A stretch of 59,971 nt of DNA from Cytophagales bacterium. GTDB taxonomy: Bacteria; Bacteroidota; Bacteroidia; Cytophagales; Cyclobacteriaceae. Below the pieces are notes generated by a model. The model saw only the letters and a program-made list of their open reading frames with translations, was not told where the DNA came from and made no database searches. The translations under genes were made by a program, and so were the position numbers. Location of the stretch: contig WGNT01000071.1 of the NCBI GenBank assembly GCA_016124425.1, positions 1 through 59,971 on the forward strand, written 5' to 3'. Shown piece after piece: positions 16,639-25,186 of this stretch. Position 1 is the first letter of the stretch, and every line of letters begins with the position of its first letter.

Positions 16639-17427
16639 TTAGCGAACGTATTCTTTTATTTCCTTGGTTTTAAAGGACAGGTAAATAGATTCTTCATTAT
16701 ACCAATACTTTCCTCTGTTGAAATAAACTGGACGGCATGGTAATTTCATAACTGCTTCTTTAAAAAACACATTAGTTTCGGAGTGGGTGGAGTCTTCGAT
16801 TTTCACTTCCCTTATTTTCCCTGTTCTATCTGATTTGATATTCACTAAAACTTTTATCGATTCCTCTTTCATTTCTTTCATTTCATTATGATTAAGATTC
16901 TTTAAGATGAAATCCTTTAAATCTTCCTTCTCTGAATAATCACATTGAATAGACTCAATTTTGGTTGAATTGACAATTCTTCCTTCATTAATGGCAAATT
17001 TTATTTCCTGTTTATAAATTGGAGTATAAAATGACTGTTCATAAACCTGGTTTTTACCTGCCCAAAAATCTCCATCAACAAAATCTGCTTTTATTAATCC
17101 ATCGGTAAATTTTGTCTCTAATATTTCTTCTAACAGTGGATTTAATGGTTTTTTTGAATGGCAATCAAGTACATTCGACAAATACAAAAAATCATCGATT
17201 ATTCTCCATTCTGCCCGAAAGCCCTTCCAACAATCAGAAGAAACTACAAATTCATCTTTCCTTAATCCCGAGATTTTACCACCTATTCCTTCAATCTTAT
17301 CTAGCGGAGAATCATAAAAATATAGAGTATCCTTTCCAAAAAATAGAACATCTGGAATTTGAGAGGTCGCATTTGATTGGTTCGCAACCAGAATCAGAAT
17401 CAAAAATATGTAGATGGGTTTCATCAT
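16639..17427 (-). CDS. Secreted hypothetical protein, 262 aa
   Basis: 262 residues with a Sec signal (PIYIFLILILVANQSNA). No family is recognised with certainty. The C-terminal third (IKVLVNIKSDRTGKIREVKI, then AVMKLPCRPVYFNRGKYW) resembles a TonB C-terminal-like or energy-transducing beta domain, where a short Asp-x-x-Gly turn precedes a strand, but I would not assign it. The stop codon TAA shares two bases with the end of the group II intron, and the codons before it contribute the TTCGCTAA end of the palindrome behind the gene. This is the arrangement of a gene cassette with its site at the 3' end. Low GC compared with the core genes. Confidence 0.65.
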   Translation of the reverse strand: MMKPIYIFLILILVANQSNATSQIPDVLFFGKDTLYFYDSPLDKIEGIGGKISGLRKDEFVVSSDCWKGFRAEWRIIDDFLYLSNVLDCHSKKPLNPLLEEILETKFTDGLIKADFVDGDFWAGKNQVYEQSFYTPIYKQEIKFAINEGRIVNSTKIESIQCDYSEKEDLKDFILKNLNHNEMKEMKEESIKVLVNIKSDRTGKIREVKIEDSTHSETNVFFKEAVMKLPCRPVYFNRGKYWYNEESIYLSFKTKEIKEYVR

Positions 17428-17433
17428 ATGTTC

Positions 17434-17565
17434 GCTAACGGTTGGCGGTATGAAACGTTGGGGTTTTCGGAGCTGCGAACTTATCCCCCGACACCGACCT
17501 TTGATGCGAGGTAGAACGCTCGAATAACCACTTAACCCCCCAATGTTTTATGACCGCTTGTTAGC
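17434..17565. repeat. Large imperfect palindrome, site A
   Basis: The left arm GCTAACGGTTGGCGGTATGA (continuing to GTTGGGG at 17463) pairs imperfectly with the right arm CCCCCCAATGTTTTATGACC through GTTAGC (17536-17565). About 70 bases separate the arms. The outer ends GCTAAC and GTTAGC resemble the ends of integron attC sites but do not match the canonical RYYYAAC/GTTRRRY exactly. Confidence 0.6.
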
Positions 17566-17635
17566 AACTGGCCTTTTTTGTTTTCTGTCATTTTTTCTAT
17601 CAATTTGCTACATCGTTTCTGTCTGCCGTGCGTTG

Positions 17636-17714
17636 GGGTAGGCAAGCTCTTTGGCTGGTTTTGGTCGTGCGTCGGCTTTTTCGAGCGACCAGCCAATGTG
17701 CTTGACTACGAGCG
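17636..17714. repeat. Imperfect palindrome, site A'
   Basis: The arms GGCAAGCTCTTTGGCTGGT and ACCAGCCAATGTGCTTGAC enclose a loop containing GTGCGTCGG. It lies against the 3' end of the res gene. A related palindrome with the same GCTCTTT and AATGTGC elements flanks the other end of the mod-res unit. Confidence 0.6.
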
Positions 17715-17718
17715 TGGG

Positions 17719-20367
17719 CTATTTCATATCCTTTAATATTTCAATCAATTCTCCAAGTGATTTTGCTCCGTCAAGTTTAGCATTGTTGAAAACCATAAAG
17801 TATCTGTAATTATCACCTGCTTTACTTGCCCACTTTTCACCAAGTCTAATTTTCTGCGAACTATCCGAACCGTCTAAATGGTCGCCTTTTGTTTCAATTA
17901 AAATGATTTTTCCGTTTTTCATTTTTACTATGAAGTCGGGATAATGATTGATAAAACCATTTAATTGAAATCCTTTTCCACGTTCTAAATTCCTATGCCA
18001 AAACACAACACTATCAAGGTTTGCGACTTCATTAATAACTTTTTTCTCAAAGTCGTTCATTTCACCTTCTTCAACGTAAAGATTTTTTGTAATTCCTTGT
18101 ACTGTGTTTTTAGGACTTATTTTTTTGTGAAATTCAAATGAATCCTGACAAACTACTGAACCTTTGTCAAGCAATGTAATAAATTGTTTTTCTGCGTATT
18201 TGTCAGTTAGTGAATTGATTTTATTTTTAATCAGAGTTGAATAGAAATATTCGTCGTGCGATATTTCTGCAATTTTCTCGCTGTTTAAATCGGCAATTGC
18301 TTTTTTGATATATTCAATAATTTTCGGTTCAGGTATTTCGTCATTCCGTTTTACTTGTTGAGCCAAGCGACCTGCCAATTGATTTATTTTACCTTCGGGG
18401 GATAATGTTGAAATGTATTGTACAAATGCCTCTTTTACTTGGTCTGAAACTTTTCTGTATTCAGGCACATATTCATCTTTGCGACCTTCCACCAAATCAA
18501 TACTTGCCATTTCAGACGATGTTTTGGTAAAGTCTATTTTTGTGTCTTCTTTACTTAAATCAAAGCCATCGAGCAATAAATTTTTGGTAAGAGGAACGAA
18601 AGTTCCACCTGTTTCAAAAAATGAATTTTGGCTTACTTTTTTGTAAAATGCAGGAAGTTTAATGTTCTTAACTTCATCTTTGAAGACCTCTTTAATTGGA
18701 TATGTTTTCACTTTGTCCATTAATTCGGTTGGTATTAAATTATCCTCTTTTTCAAGTTCTTTTATTGTGTTCTCAAATTCTTTGTTTGTGTTTTGTGCAA
18801 GGTCAATAATATCGGTCAGTTTTTGTTGTGTCTTTTCTGATTCTGATAAAACCTTCACACTTTCAACATTTATTTCAGGCTCAGAATAATTTGTAGAATT
18901 GTCAGTAACAGTGTCAGTTTGTTGAATCTGCGTAAACAATGTTTCAAATGAACCTTGAACAGCCGATGGCTGTTCGGTTTCTATTTGACTTTCTTTTACC
19001 CTAAAATCTTTTGAGCTAAAACCTTCTTTGTTTAAGCCTACTTTTATTTTATCAAGCGTATTTAAAAAGTTACTTGAAGAAGTAAATACATACGAAAAGT
19101 TTAATAATTCCTGAATGTGCTTTGTAACGTATGGTAAACGAAGAACACGACCTAAAATCTGTTCTACATCAACGGAAGAGGATTTATTTGCTAATGATGC
19201 CAAAATGTAAGCAAATGGACAATCCCAACCTTCTTTTAGTGCGTTTACAGTAATAATAAAACGGACTTCACAATCTCTGCTCATCAAATCAATATTCTTG
19301 ATTTCGTCCTTTTCAGCTGTTTTGATTTTAATTTGGTTTTCGGGAATACCAATTTCTATTAATTGAGCTTTTATCTTTTCGAATGTAACATTGTCATCGT
19401 CTGTTTTCGGTTGTGCCTGAAATAGCACAATTGGACGTATGTATTTACCTCCGTTTTCTTCTTCGGTTTTAGCTTTAGATTCTAAGGTTTTTTGAAGTTG
19501 AATTGCACTTGTAATAACCTCGTTTGTGTCTTGGTGATTATATACAATTACCGGCAATTTAACCATGTTGTTCTTTTTCAGCTTTATAGCGTCAACAAAA
19601 CTGATTATATTGCTTTTATTTCTTGGCGTAGCTGTCAAATCGAAAATAAAACTTGGATTGATATTGTTAAGCATATCAATTCGCAAGTCTGCTTCGAAAT
19701 TGTGGCTTTCGTCAATTATTACAACTGGGTTTAATTGTGCTAAAACCTGTATCAATGCTGTTTCATCAACATTGGGAAGTAATTTATCTAGATTCTTAAA
19801 TGTCTTTGGAAATTCAGCAAGATTTTCATTTTCTCGGTAAGCTCTTGGCAATCCCTTTCGCACCGTTTCAACAAATGACTGAACACTTAAAACCAAAATA
19901 CTTAATTGTTCCTTAACTTCAACAGGATTAAAACCTTGCCCAAATAATAAAGATTCTTTGTCTAAAACTTTTACTGCACTTCCAAAATGACTATCTATTT
20001 TTTGGCGATATGGGTGGCTTGGGTCATTCAGGTTTTTAAAAGTTTGTTTTAAAATAGTATCAGAAGGAACAAACCAAACAGCAACCTTTGGTTTATCTGG
20101 TGGAAAACTTTCAAATATTGGTTTCATTGCATTGCAAGCAATAAAAGTTTTACCGCCTGCGGTGGGAACTTTTACTGTTACTCTTGGCACTCCTTTTATT
20201 GAATTATCGTAAGGTTTTAAATAATTGTCTTCCAATGTTTGCAATGAGATTCCTTTGCTTTCCCAAAATCTTGAAAAAGCAACGTTTAGTTGCTCTGATT
20301 TTTCGAGTTGTTCAATAAAACCAGATAAATCGTTAATTACCTCTTGTTGATATGATTTTAGCTCCAT
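17719..20367 (-). CDS. res: Type III restriction enzyme, Res subunit
   Basis: 882-residue Res subunit: an ATP-dependent translocase/helicase fused to a nuclease that cuts unmodified DNA together with Mod. The helicase motifs are TAGGKT at residues 69-74 (Walker A), DESH at 219-222 (motif II), TATP at 245-248 (motif III) and QILGRVLRLPY near 410 (motif VI). The C-terminal nuclease has PD at 810-811 and ETK at 825-827 (PD-D/ExK). Length is within the family range. It starts one base after the mod stop, so the two are translationally coupled. No truncation is visible, so the system looks intact. Confidence 0.92.
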   Translation of the reverse strand: MELKSYQQEVINDLSGFIEQLEKSEQLNVAFSRFWESKGISLQTLEDNYLKPYDNSIKGVPRVTVKVPTAGGKTFIACNAMKPIFESFPPDKPKVAVWFVPSDTILKQTFKNLNDPSHPYRQKIDSHFGSAVKVLDKESLLFGQGFNPVEVKEQLSILVLSVQSFVETVRKGLPRAYRENENLAEFPKTFKNLDKLLPNVDETALIQVLAQLNPVVIIDESHNFEADLRIDMLNNINPSFIFDLTATPRNKSNIISFVDAIKLKKNNMVKLPVIVYNHQDTNEVITSAIQLQKTLESKAKTEEENGGKYIRPIVLFQAQPKTDDDNVTFEKIKAQLIEIGIPENQIKIKTAEKDEIKNIDLMSRDCEVRFIITVNALKEGWDCPFAYILASLANKSSSVDVEQILGRVLRLPYVTKHIQELLNFSYVFTSSSNFLNTLDKIKVGLNKEGFSSKDFRVKESQIETEQPSAVQGSFETLFTQIQQTDTVTDNSTNYSEPEINVESVKVLSESEKTQQKLTDIIDLAQNTNKEFENTIKELEKEDNLIPTELMDKVKTYPIKEVFKDEVKNIKLPAFYKKVSQNSFFETGGTFVPLTKNLLLDGFDLSKEDTKIDFTKTSSEMASIDLVEGRKDEYVPEYRKVSDQVKEAFVQYISTLSPEGKINQLAGRLAQQVKRNDEIPEPKIIEYIKKAIADLNSEKIAEISHDEYFYSTLIKNKINSLTDKYAEKQFITLLDKGSVVCQDSFEFHKKISPKNTVQGITKNLYVEEGEMNDFEKKVINEVANLDSVVFWHRNLERGKGFQLNGFINHYPDFIVKMKNGKIILIETKGDHLDGSDSSQKIRLGEKWASKAGDNYRYFMVFNNAKLDGAKSLGELIEILKDMK

Positions 20368-20368
20368 A

Positions 20369-22123
20369 TTAGAATCTCTTTATGTCACGTGGTATTTTCT
20401 TGAAAATGATGTTTTTTGCCAACATATAATCTTTGTCGAGCAAACAATGGTCGGCATAAATCAAATATTGCTCTGCTCTTTCGGTTACAATATTCAAAGT
20501 TTCTAAGCTCAAAGTTGTTAATCGGTCTTTCTCGTAATAAAAATAGTAACCTGTGTCGTTGTATGTATCAAGCAAATATTTGTGTTCTTCTTTTTGCTCT
20601 CTTTCAAGGTGTTGTTTGGTTTCAGTGTAATAAATGTATTCTCTGATTTTATTCTCACCTACATCCTCGTTTAAATTATAATCTTCCTTAAAAATTGGCG
20701 AACCTAAAGTGTAAAAATTAAAGTTTCCGCCCGTTCCTTCTGTTTTGCCAAATCCCTGAATTATTCGCTTAACTCTTTCTGCTGTTGTAGTTTCAGCGTA
20801 ATCCATCATTTCTATAAGGATAAATTTTCTGTTTTGCGAATCTTCTTTGTTAAGATTTAAAACGGCGTGAGCCGTTGTTCCACTTCCTGCAAAACTATCA
20901 AGAATTATATCATTTTCTTTTGAGAAATAACCGAGTATTTCGTTTGCAAAAACATACGGTTTTGGATTTTCGAGTTTAATTCCAATTTCCTTTTGAAATT
21001 TATCATCACTACCACCAAAACGAATAACAGAGCTAATGTTTTCATACATATTGTTTTTCAAAATGTATTTTCTTCTTGGTTGTGTTTTCTCGTCCTTGCC
21101 AAAAATAATCTCATTGTTTTTTAAAAGGTCTTCCATTGATTTTGGCGGAAATCTCCAGCCACGTTCAGGAATTGGGCAAGGTTTATTTGTAATCGGGTGA
21201 ATTAATGGGATGAAATATTCGTCAGGTGCTTTTTGTTTATTTGGCCAAGCCATTGAAACAGATTGAAAAACATCACCTTTCTCATCAATGGCATTATAAG
21301 CTGTTTCACCGCCAGAGAAATCTTGCTTTCTCATCCATTGTTTAAATTCAGTATTAACCCAATCTAAATCAATGGTAATTTTATTGTCGTCAAGTATGGT
21401 TTTTGAAAGTTTGTATTTTTTTACTACTTCTGCCAAGTCTTCGGGAAATACTGTCTTTCCAATTTTTGAAAAAAGCTGTTCAGCTTTTTTCAGAATAGAA
21501 ACCGCATTTTTCTTTCTACGGACAAGTTGGTCTTTAACATTCAAGTGATTTTTTGCAAACAGAATAATACTTTCGTGTTGATACGATACTTTTTTAGCAT
21601 CGCCTTTAGGATTCTTTTTATCCCAAACAATTGTGCCTAACTCATTAGTTCTGCCGAATATTTCAATTAACAACAAGTGAAGTAACGTGTAAGCGTTTTC
21701 GTCAATATGAATAATAATTATTCCGTCTTCGTGAAGTAATTTATGCAATAATTTAAGACGTGGATACATCATACAGAGCCATTTGTCATTTCGGCTAAAA
21801 TCCTCGTCCTCCTTACCAACAACTTGTCCTAACCACTTTAAAATTCTTGGGTCGTTTACGCTGTCATTATAAACCCAATTTTCATTTCCTGTGTTGTAAG
21901 GTGGGTCAATATAGATACATTTAATTTTTCCTTCATATTCAGGTAGTAAGGATTTTAATGCTTCAAGGTTGTCTCCGTGAATAATCTTGTTATCACTTTT
22001 AACCTCTTGGTTTTGTTCTCCATTTTCGGCTGTAAAACTATATTTTAGTTCTAAAACCTTATAAGGTACCTCTTGATGATGGTTTACTACTTTATCCTTT
22101 CCTATCCAGTTTAATGTTGGCAT
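20369..22123 (-). CDS. mod: Type III DNA N6-adenine methyltransferase, Mod
   Basis: 584-residue Mod subunit, which recognises the target site and methylates one adenine on one strand. DPPYNTGNENW (DPPY at 73-76) precedes FAGSGTTAHA (411-417), the beta-class motif order. The segment between about 200 and 370 is the target-recognition region. YQHESIILFAKN and HIDENAYTLLHLLL are also typical. I saw no homopolymer or short tandem tract that would suggest phase variation. It is upstream of res in one operon and is bracketed by palindromes. Confidence 0.93.
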   Translation of the reverse strand: MPTLNWIGKDKVVNHHQEVPYKVLELKYSFTAENGEQNQEVKSDNKIIHGDNLEALKSLLPEYEGKIKCIYIDPPYNTGNENWVYNDSVNDPRILKWLGQVVGKEDEDFSRNDKWLCMMYPRLKLLHKLLHEDGIIIIHIDENAYTLLHLLLIEIFGRTNELGTIVWDKKNPKGDAKKVSYQHESIILFAKNHLNVKDQLVRRKKNAVSILKKAEQLFSKIGKTVFPEDLAEVVKKYKLSKTILDDNKITIDLDWVNTEFKQWMRKQDFSGGETAYNAIDEKGDVFQSVSMAWPNKQKAPDEYFIPLIHPITNKPCPIPERGWRFPPKSMEDLLKNNEIIFGKDEKTQPRRKYILKNNMYENISSVIRFGGSDDKFQKEIGIKLENPKPYVFANEILGYFSKENDIILDSFAGSGTTAHAVLNLNKEDSQNRKFILIEMMDYAETTTAERVKRIIQGFGKTEGTGGNFNFYTLGSPIFKEDYNLNEDVGENKIREYIYYTETKQHLEREQKEEHKYLLDTYNDTGYYFYYEKDRLTTLSLETLNIVTERAEQYLIYADHCLLDKDYMLAKNIIFKKIPRDIKRF

Positions 22124-22192
22124 ATCTTAATATCCAGTCTTTTAATTAAAAAACCCAAAGATACAATTATCCGTGGGTGCGTCGGCAAGAAA

Positions 22193-22252
22193 ACTGCTCT
22201 TTTGCAAGCTGAAGCATCGGCTTGTGTGTCGGGGCTTGCAAATGTGCAGTTT
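22193..22252. repeat. Imperfect palindrome, site B'
   Basis: Arms ACTGCTCTTTTGCAAGC and GCTTGCAAATGTGCAGT, with a loop that contains GTGTGTCGGGG. It follows the 5' side of mod. It has the same GCTCTTT/AATGTGC elements and a similar GTGyGTCGG loop as site A', so the pair brackets mod-res. Confidence 0.6.
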
Positions 22253-22339
22253 TGTGCATGGGCTGTTCATTATTTCGTTTATCTTTTTTTGTCTTTAAGT
22301 AGCAAATTGTCCGCTGTGTCGTTTTTTTTTAGGCTTGTT

Positions 22340-22467
22340 GCTAACGGTCAAGTATAAGCATAGTGCGGGACTTAGTAGCGATTCACTGTAGGCCTTCCAT
22401 AAAGGTAATTAGGATAAAAAATGTCAATTTCACGAACACAGCCCGCATTATGCTTATACAATGTTAC
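22340..22467. repeat. Large imperfect palindrome, site B
   Basis: GTATAAGCATAGTGCGGG (22352-22369) pairs with CCCGCATTATGCTTATAC (22442-22459) with one mismatch, and weaker pairing extends outward from GCTAACGG to TGTTAC. About 70 bases separate the arms. It has the same outer GCTAAC and overall size as site A and lies just 3' of the SMEK gene. Confidence 0.65.
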
Positions 22468-22503
22468 CTGTCGTTTTTGTTTTAACTGGTCTGGATTCAT
22501 ATC

Positions 22504-23439
22504 CTAAATCTTAATTTCATTCAAGTTAAAATCAATTATTATTTTATTGAAATCTTTGATTATATCGCTTCTAAAATTATCAAATAATGAAATTGTTTCC
22601 TTTTCATTTTTAGGGAAAAACATGTTGTTATCAGGGTCTATTTCCCCAGTTTTTACATACATTTTATAAAGCCTATGTAACTGCATAAATTTGTATTGAA
22701 TATTTTCTAATTCATCCTTTACTCTCTTTTCAACAAACAAATGGATGGGTTTTACTTCAATACCTTGTTTAATAAGTCCTGTTGAAAAAGCTTGGTTAAT
22801 TTCGATCAATGCCTTTTCAAAGTCAACCATACTTCCTTCAAGATAAAATGAATCTAACAATGCTTTTCTTTTTATGAGACTTCTGTAATTTTGAAGTGCT
22901 TTACTGTCAGTTTGTGAGTTTAAACTGTTTAATTCGTTGTAGTATTTTACTTCACTAGAAAGATAATTGCAAATTTTTTGAAGTTTGGTTGAATCAAATT
23001 GTTTTATTTCTGTAATTAAATCTTTAAAGTCGACAATATTTGAATTATTGAATTTTATATGACTCCCGTTTATGAATTCAGAATACTTAGACTTCTTTGG
23101 TTTAAGTAAAAGGATTTTTAGGGAATCAAACTCTAAGTTTAACTTGTATTTTATAAAGCTATCTATTGTTTCTTGAATTTTTTGTTTCGTATTAGTTGAA
23201 GTAATTTGAAATGCAATCCGTTTCTTTTCATCTATTAAATCAACACTTACAGCATTCCTTTTTTTATTATTTATGTTCTTTAATTCTAAATCATATACAA
23301 TATTCAGAAACCCTTCAAAAAAATCTTCAGAAAAAATGTTGCTATCATATAAATTCAAAATGATTCGGTTTCTAAAACTTGTTTCAAGTAAAGCTAAAGT
23401 ATCCGAGATTTTTAAAATATAGTCTTGTCTTTGAATCAT
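22504..23439 (-). CDS. SMEK-domain protein
   Basis: 311-residue protein whose N-terminal 150 residues match the SMEK domain seen in many bacterial defence-island proteins. The restriction-endonuclease-like core VSVDLIDEKKRIAFQITS lies at residues 64-81, followed by TNTKQKIQETIDSFIKYKL. The C-terminal half is helical and Lys/Glu-rich with no recognised domain. It starts 44 bases after the DnaJ-domain gene, so the two are probably one operon. SMEK is often an N-terminal module of putative effectors. The effector activity here is not evident, and nuclease activity is an inference. Confidence 0.7.
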   Translation of the reverse strand: MIQRQDYILKISDTLALLETSFRNRIILNLYDSNIFSEDFFEGFLNIVYDLELKNINNKKRNAVSVDLIDEKKRIAFQITSTNTKQKIQETIDSFIKYKLNLEFDSLKILLLKPKKSKYSEFINGSHIKFNNSNIVDFKDLITEIKQFDSTKLQKICNYLSSEVKYYNELNSLNSQTDSKALQNYRSLIKRKALLDSFYLEGSMVDFEKALIEINQAFSTGLIKQGIEVKPIHLFVEKRVKDELENIQYKFMQLHRLYKMYVKTGEIDPDNNMFFPKNEKETISLFDNFRSDIIKDFNKIIIDFNLNEIKI

Positions 23440-23483
23440 TTTTTCGTGGGTTAATTCATTCTAATTTCAAATCAGCAATAGCT

Positions 23484-24626
23484 TTAGTTAATTTTATACC
23501 CTAACAATAGTTCTAATGCTCTTAAGAAAAATTGTCTATTTGATAAATGCATTAAATCAATACCATTTTTATCGCCACTTTCAAAGAATAAAAATTTCTT
23601 CTCGTAATTAATATGTTCAATATATAAACTTGTTCCTTTTGTATATAGATTTTTTATTTCATTAAAATTATATATTACCTCACCTTTCTTTGTAAGAAAA
23701 GTAATTTTCCCAATCCCTAGTTTAATATATGGTTTATATCCTTGACCTTCTATAATTCTGAATTCTATATACCCATTTTGGTCTAACTCAGATTCCATTT
23801 TATCCAACAGGTATATAGTCCAATATCTTTCAGCCCATTTGTTAGCCCAATATTCATGGGCTTCTTTTCTATTGGGATTATCATTCTTATCGTAGTAGGT
23901 GCCATTAAAATCTTTTATAATTTTATTTTTGTAGCTCCATTCAAAACCATATGCAGTGTCTTGATAGTTATGATTGTAACTTCTTCTTTGACTAACACTC
24001 AATAAGTCTGTCACTTCATTGAAATTAATCTCAATTGATTCCGTAACAGTCTTTCTATTCCCTGATATTTTATATAATGCAAAACCATTAACACCCATGA
24101 ATGAACAAGAGTGTTTGAAACTACCAAAGAGTGATCCGAAAAAACCTGATGGAGGGTTCATTGATGTTTTGAGTGTTGAAAATCCTGAAACTATTTTTCC
24201 AATTTTTTTGGGCAGAATGAAAAACTCCATATCATTTGGAACAACTTCGCCCCAATGATTTATTTTAGGATTAAACTGCGGAGTTTCATTAGAAACTCTA
24301 TCTTGATTAGAATAAAACGGCTTGTATGGGTCATAAAAAAATTGCTCTTCTTTTTCCTTTTCTTTTTGTTTTTTGAAATTATCACTTTTAATAGTTTCTT
24401 GAGTATTTGAGAAAAAAGTTTTGTATTTTAAGTCATACTCAGATTTTTTATTTTGGTCGGAAAGTGTATCATAAGCTTCTTTTATTTCAATAAACTTATT
24501 AGTGAAATAGTCATCTCCAAAATGTTTATCTGGATGATATTTTACCGCTTGTTTTCTGAATGCTTTTTTAATATCCAAAAGTGAGGATGATGATGGAATT
24601 TCCAGAATATCGTAATAATTTTTCAT
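23484..24626 (-). CDS. DnaJ-domain protein with unknown C-terminal domain
   Basis: About 380 residues. The start at 24626 (MKNYYDILEI) begins the J-domain; the frame runs 19 codons further upstream without J-domain similarity. The J-domain covers residues 1-70 with the HPD motif at 31-33 and EAYDTLSDQNKKSEYD. It lacks the Gly/Phe and zinc-finger parts of a housekeeping DnaJ. The remaining 300 residues form an unknown soluble domain (SFKHSCSFMGVNGFALYKI, HEYWANKWAERYW). It is therefore an Hsp70 co-chaperone adaptor or an effector with a J-domain. It precedes the SMEK gene in the same operon. Confidence 0.75.
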   Translation of the reverse strand: MKNYYDILEIPSSSSLLDIKKAFRKQAVKYHPDKHFGDDYFTNKFIEIKEAYDTLSDQNKKSEYDLKYKTFFSNTQETIKSDNFKKQKEKEKEEQFFYDPYKPFYSNQDRVSNETPQFNPKINHWGEVVPNDMEFFILPKKIGKIVSGFSTLKTSMNPPSGFFGSLFGSFKHSCSFMGVNGFALYKISGNRKTVTESIEINFNEVTDLLSVSQRRSYNHNYQDTAYGFEWSYKNKIIKDFNGTYYDKNDNPNRKEAHEYWANKWAERYWTIYLLDKMESELDQNGYIEFRIIEGQGYKPYIKLGIGKITFLTKKGEVIYNFNEIKNLYTKGTSLYIEHINYEKKFLFFESGDKNGIDLMHLSNRQFFLRALELLLGYKIN

Positions 24627-25186
24627 TCGGGGTTCTTTTTTAGAATGACAGGTAACTCGTTTATTGGTGCGGTTTTTTTGCAATCTATTGCAACATGCTG
24701 TTGGATTGGTGCGGTTTTTATTCTTTTTATTTTTTCTAGAACCTGCTGCGGTTCGCGGGTTTTTCCCTCAGTGTATCCTCCGATTTATGAAATACACCCC
24801 ACTCCACAGGATCTTGACCGCATCGGACAGAAAGGGAGAAAAGAGGGCCTAAATCTTGAATGTTGGAGAAAGGAAAAATGTAGTCCATAGTAACCGATAG
24901 CTTTATTAGGTTGATTCCCTAAAAATAAACAGAAAGCCCTTGAAAGCTATAAATTGGGCAAAAAATGTTCGGAATTAGTTAAATTTCCACAAGGTTACCC
25001 TAGACGCGAGCGGGAGAGATGCTAGATTCTGTTCTTGCCGATCTCCACTGCCATAGCAACCGTATGCTGTAAAAATCCACAAATCGGTGCACCAATACGT
25101 CTATTAGGACTTCACATGTCAGGTTGCGATCAATTGCCACTTGGAAAAAACCATGAAAGATAGTTTAATCAGTCCTTTGGGTTTTT
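24627..25186. other. Upstream region of the DnaJ gene, no gene seen
   Basis: No supported gene. A 15-base direct repeat ATTGGTGCGGTTTTT occurs at 24663-24677 and 24705-24719, inside a T-rich stretch. The rest (24760-25186) resembles none of the palindrome sites. It marks the right edge of the AT-rich accessory island. Confidence 0.5.

Larger units (their letters stand above)
14546..16640 (+). mobile_element. Decayed group II intron
   Basis: The 5' end GTGTGCCCAGTACGGGCATC fits the group II consensus GUGYG and the Bacteroidota intron form. The 3' end carries GTGGTGTGAGAG, a domain VI-like hairpin (ACCTGAGCTA paired with TAGCTCAGGT at 16605-16626) and the terminal CTACTCGATT. Between them are broken pieces of a reverse transcriptase/maturase gene. 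The central catalytic part, including the YADD box, is missing. At least eight palindromic repeat copies lie inside. The intron can no longer make its own maturase. I did not find an intact domain V; its 5' strand seems interrupted by repeat R5. Confidence 0.75.

Noticed and set aside
17434-17565. Classical integron attC site
   Set aside because: The ends do not match RYYYAAC/GTTRRRY exactly and no integrase gene is present in the window. I report it only as an attC-like palindrome.
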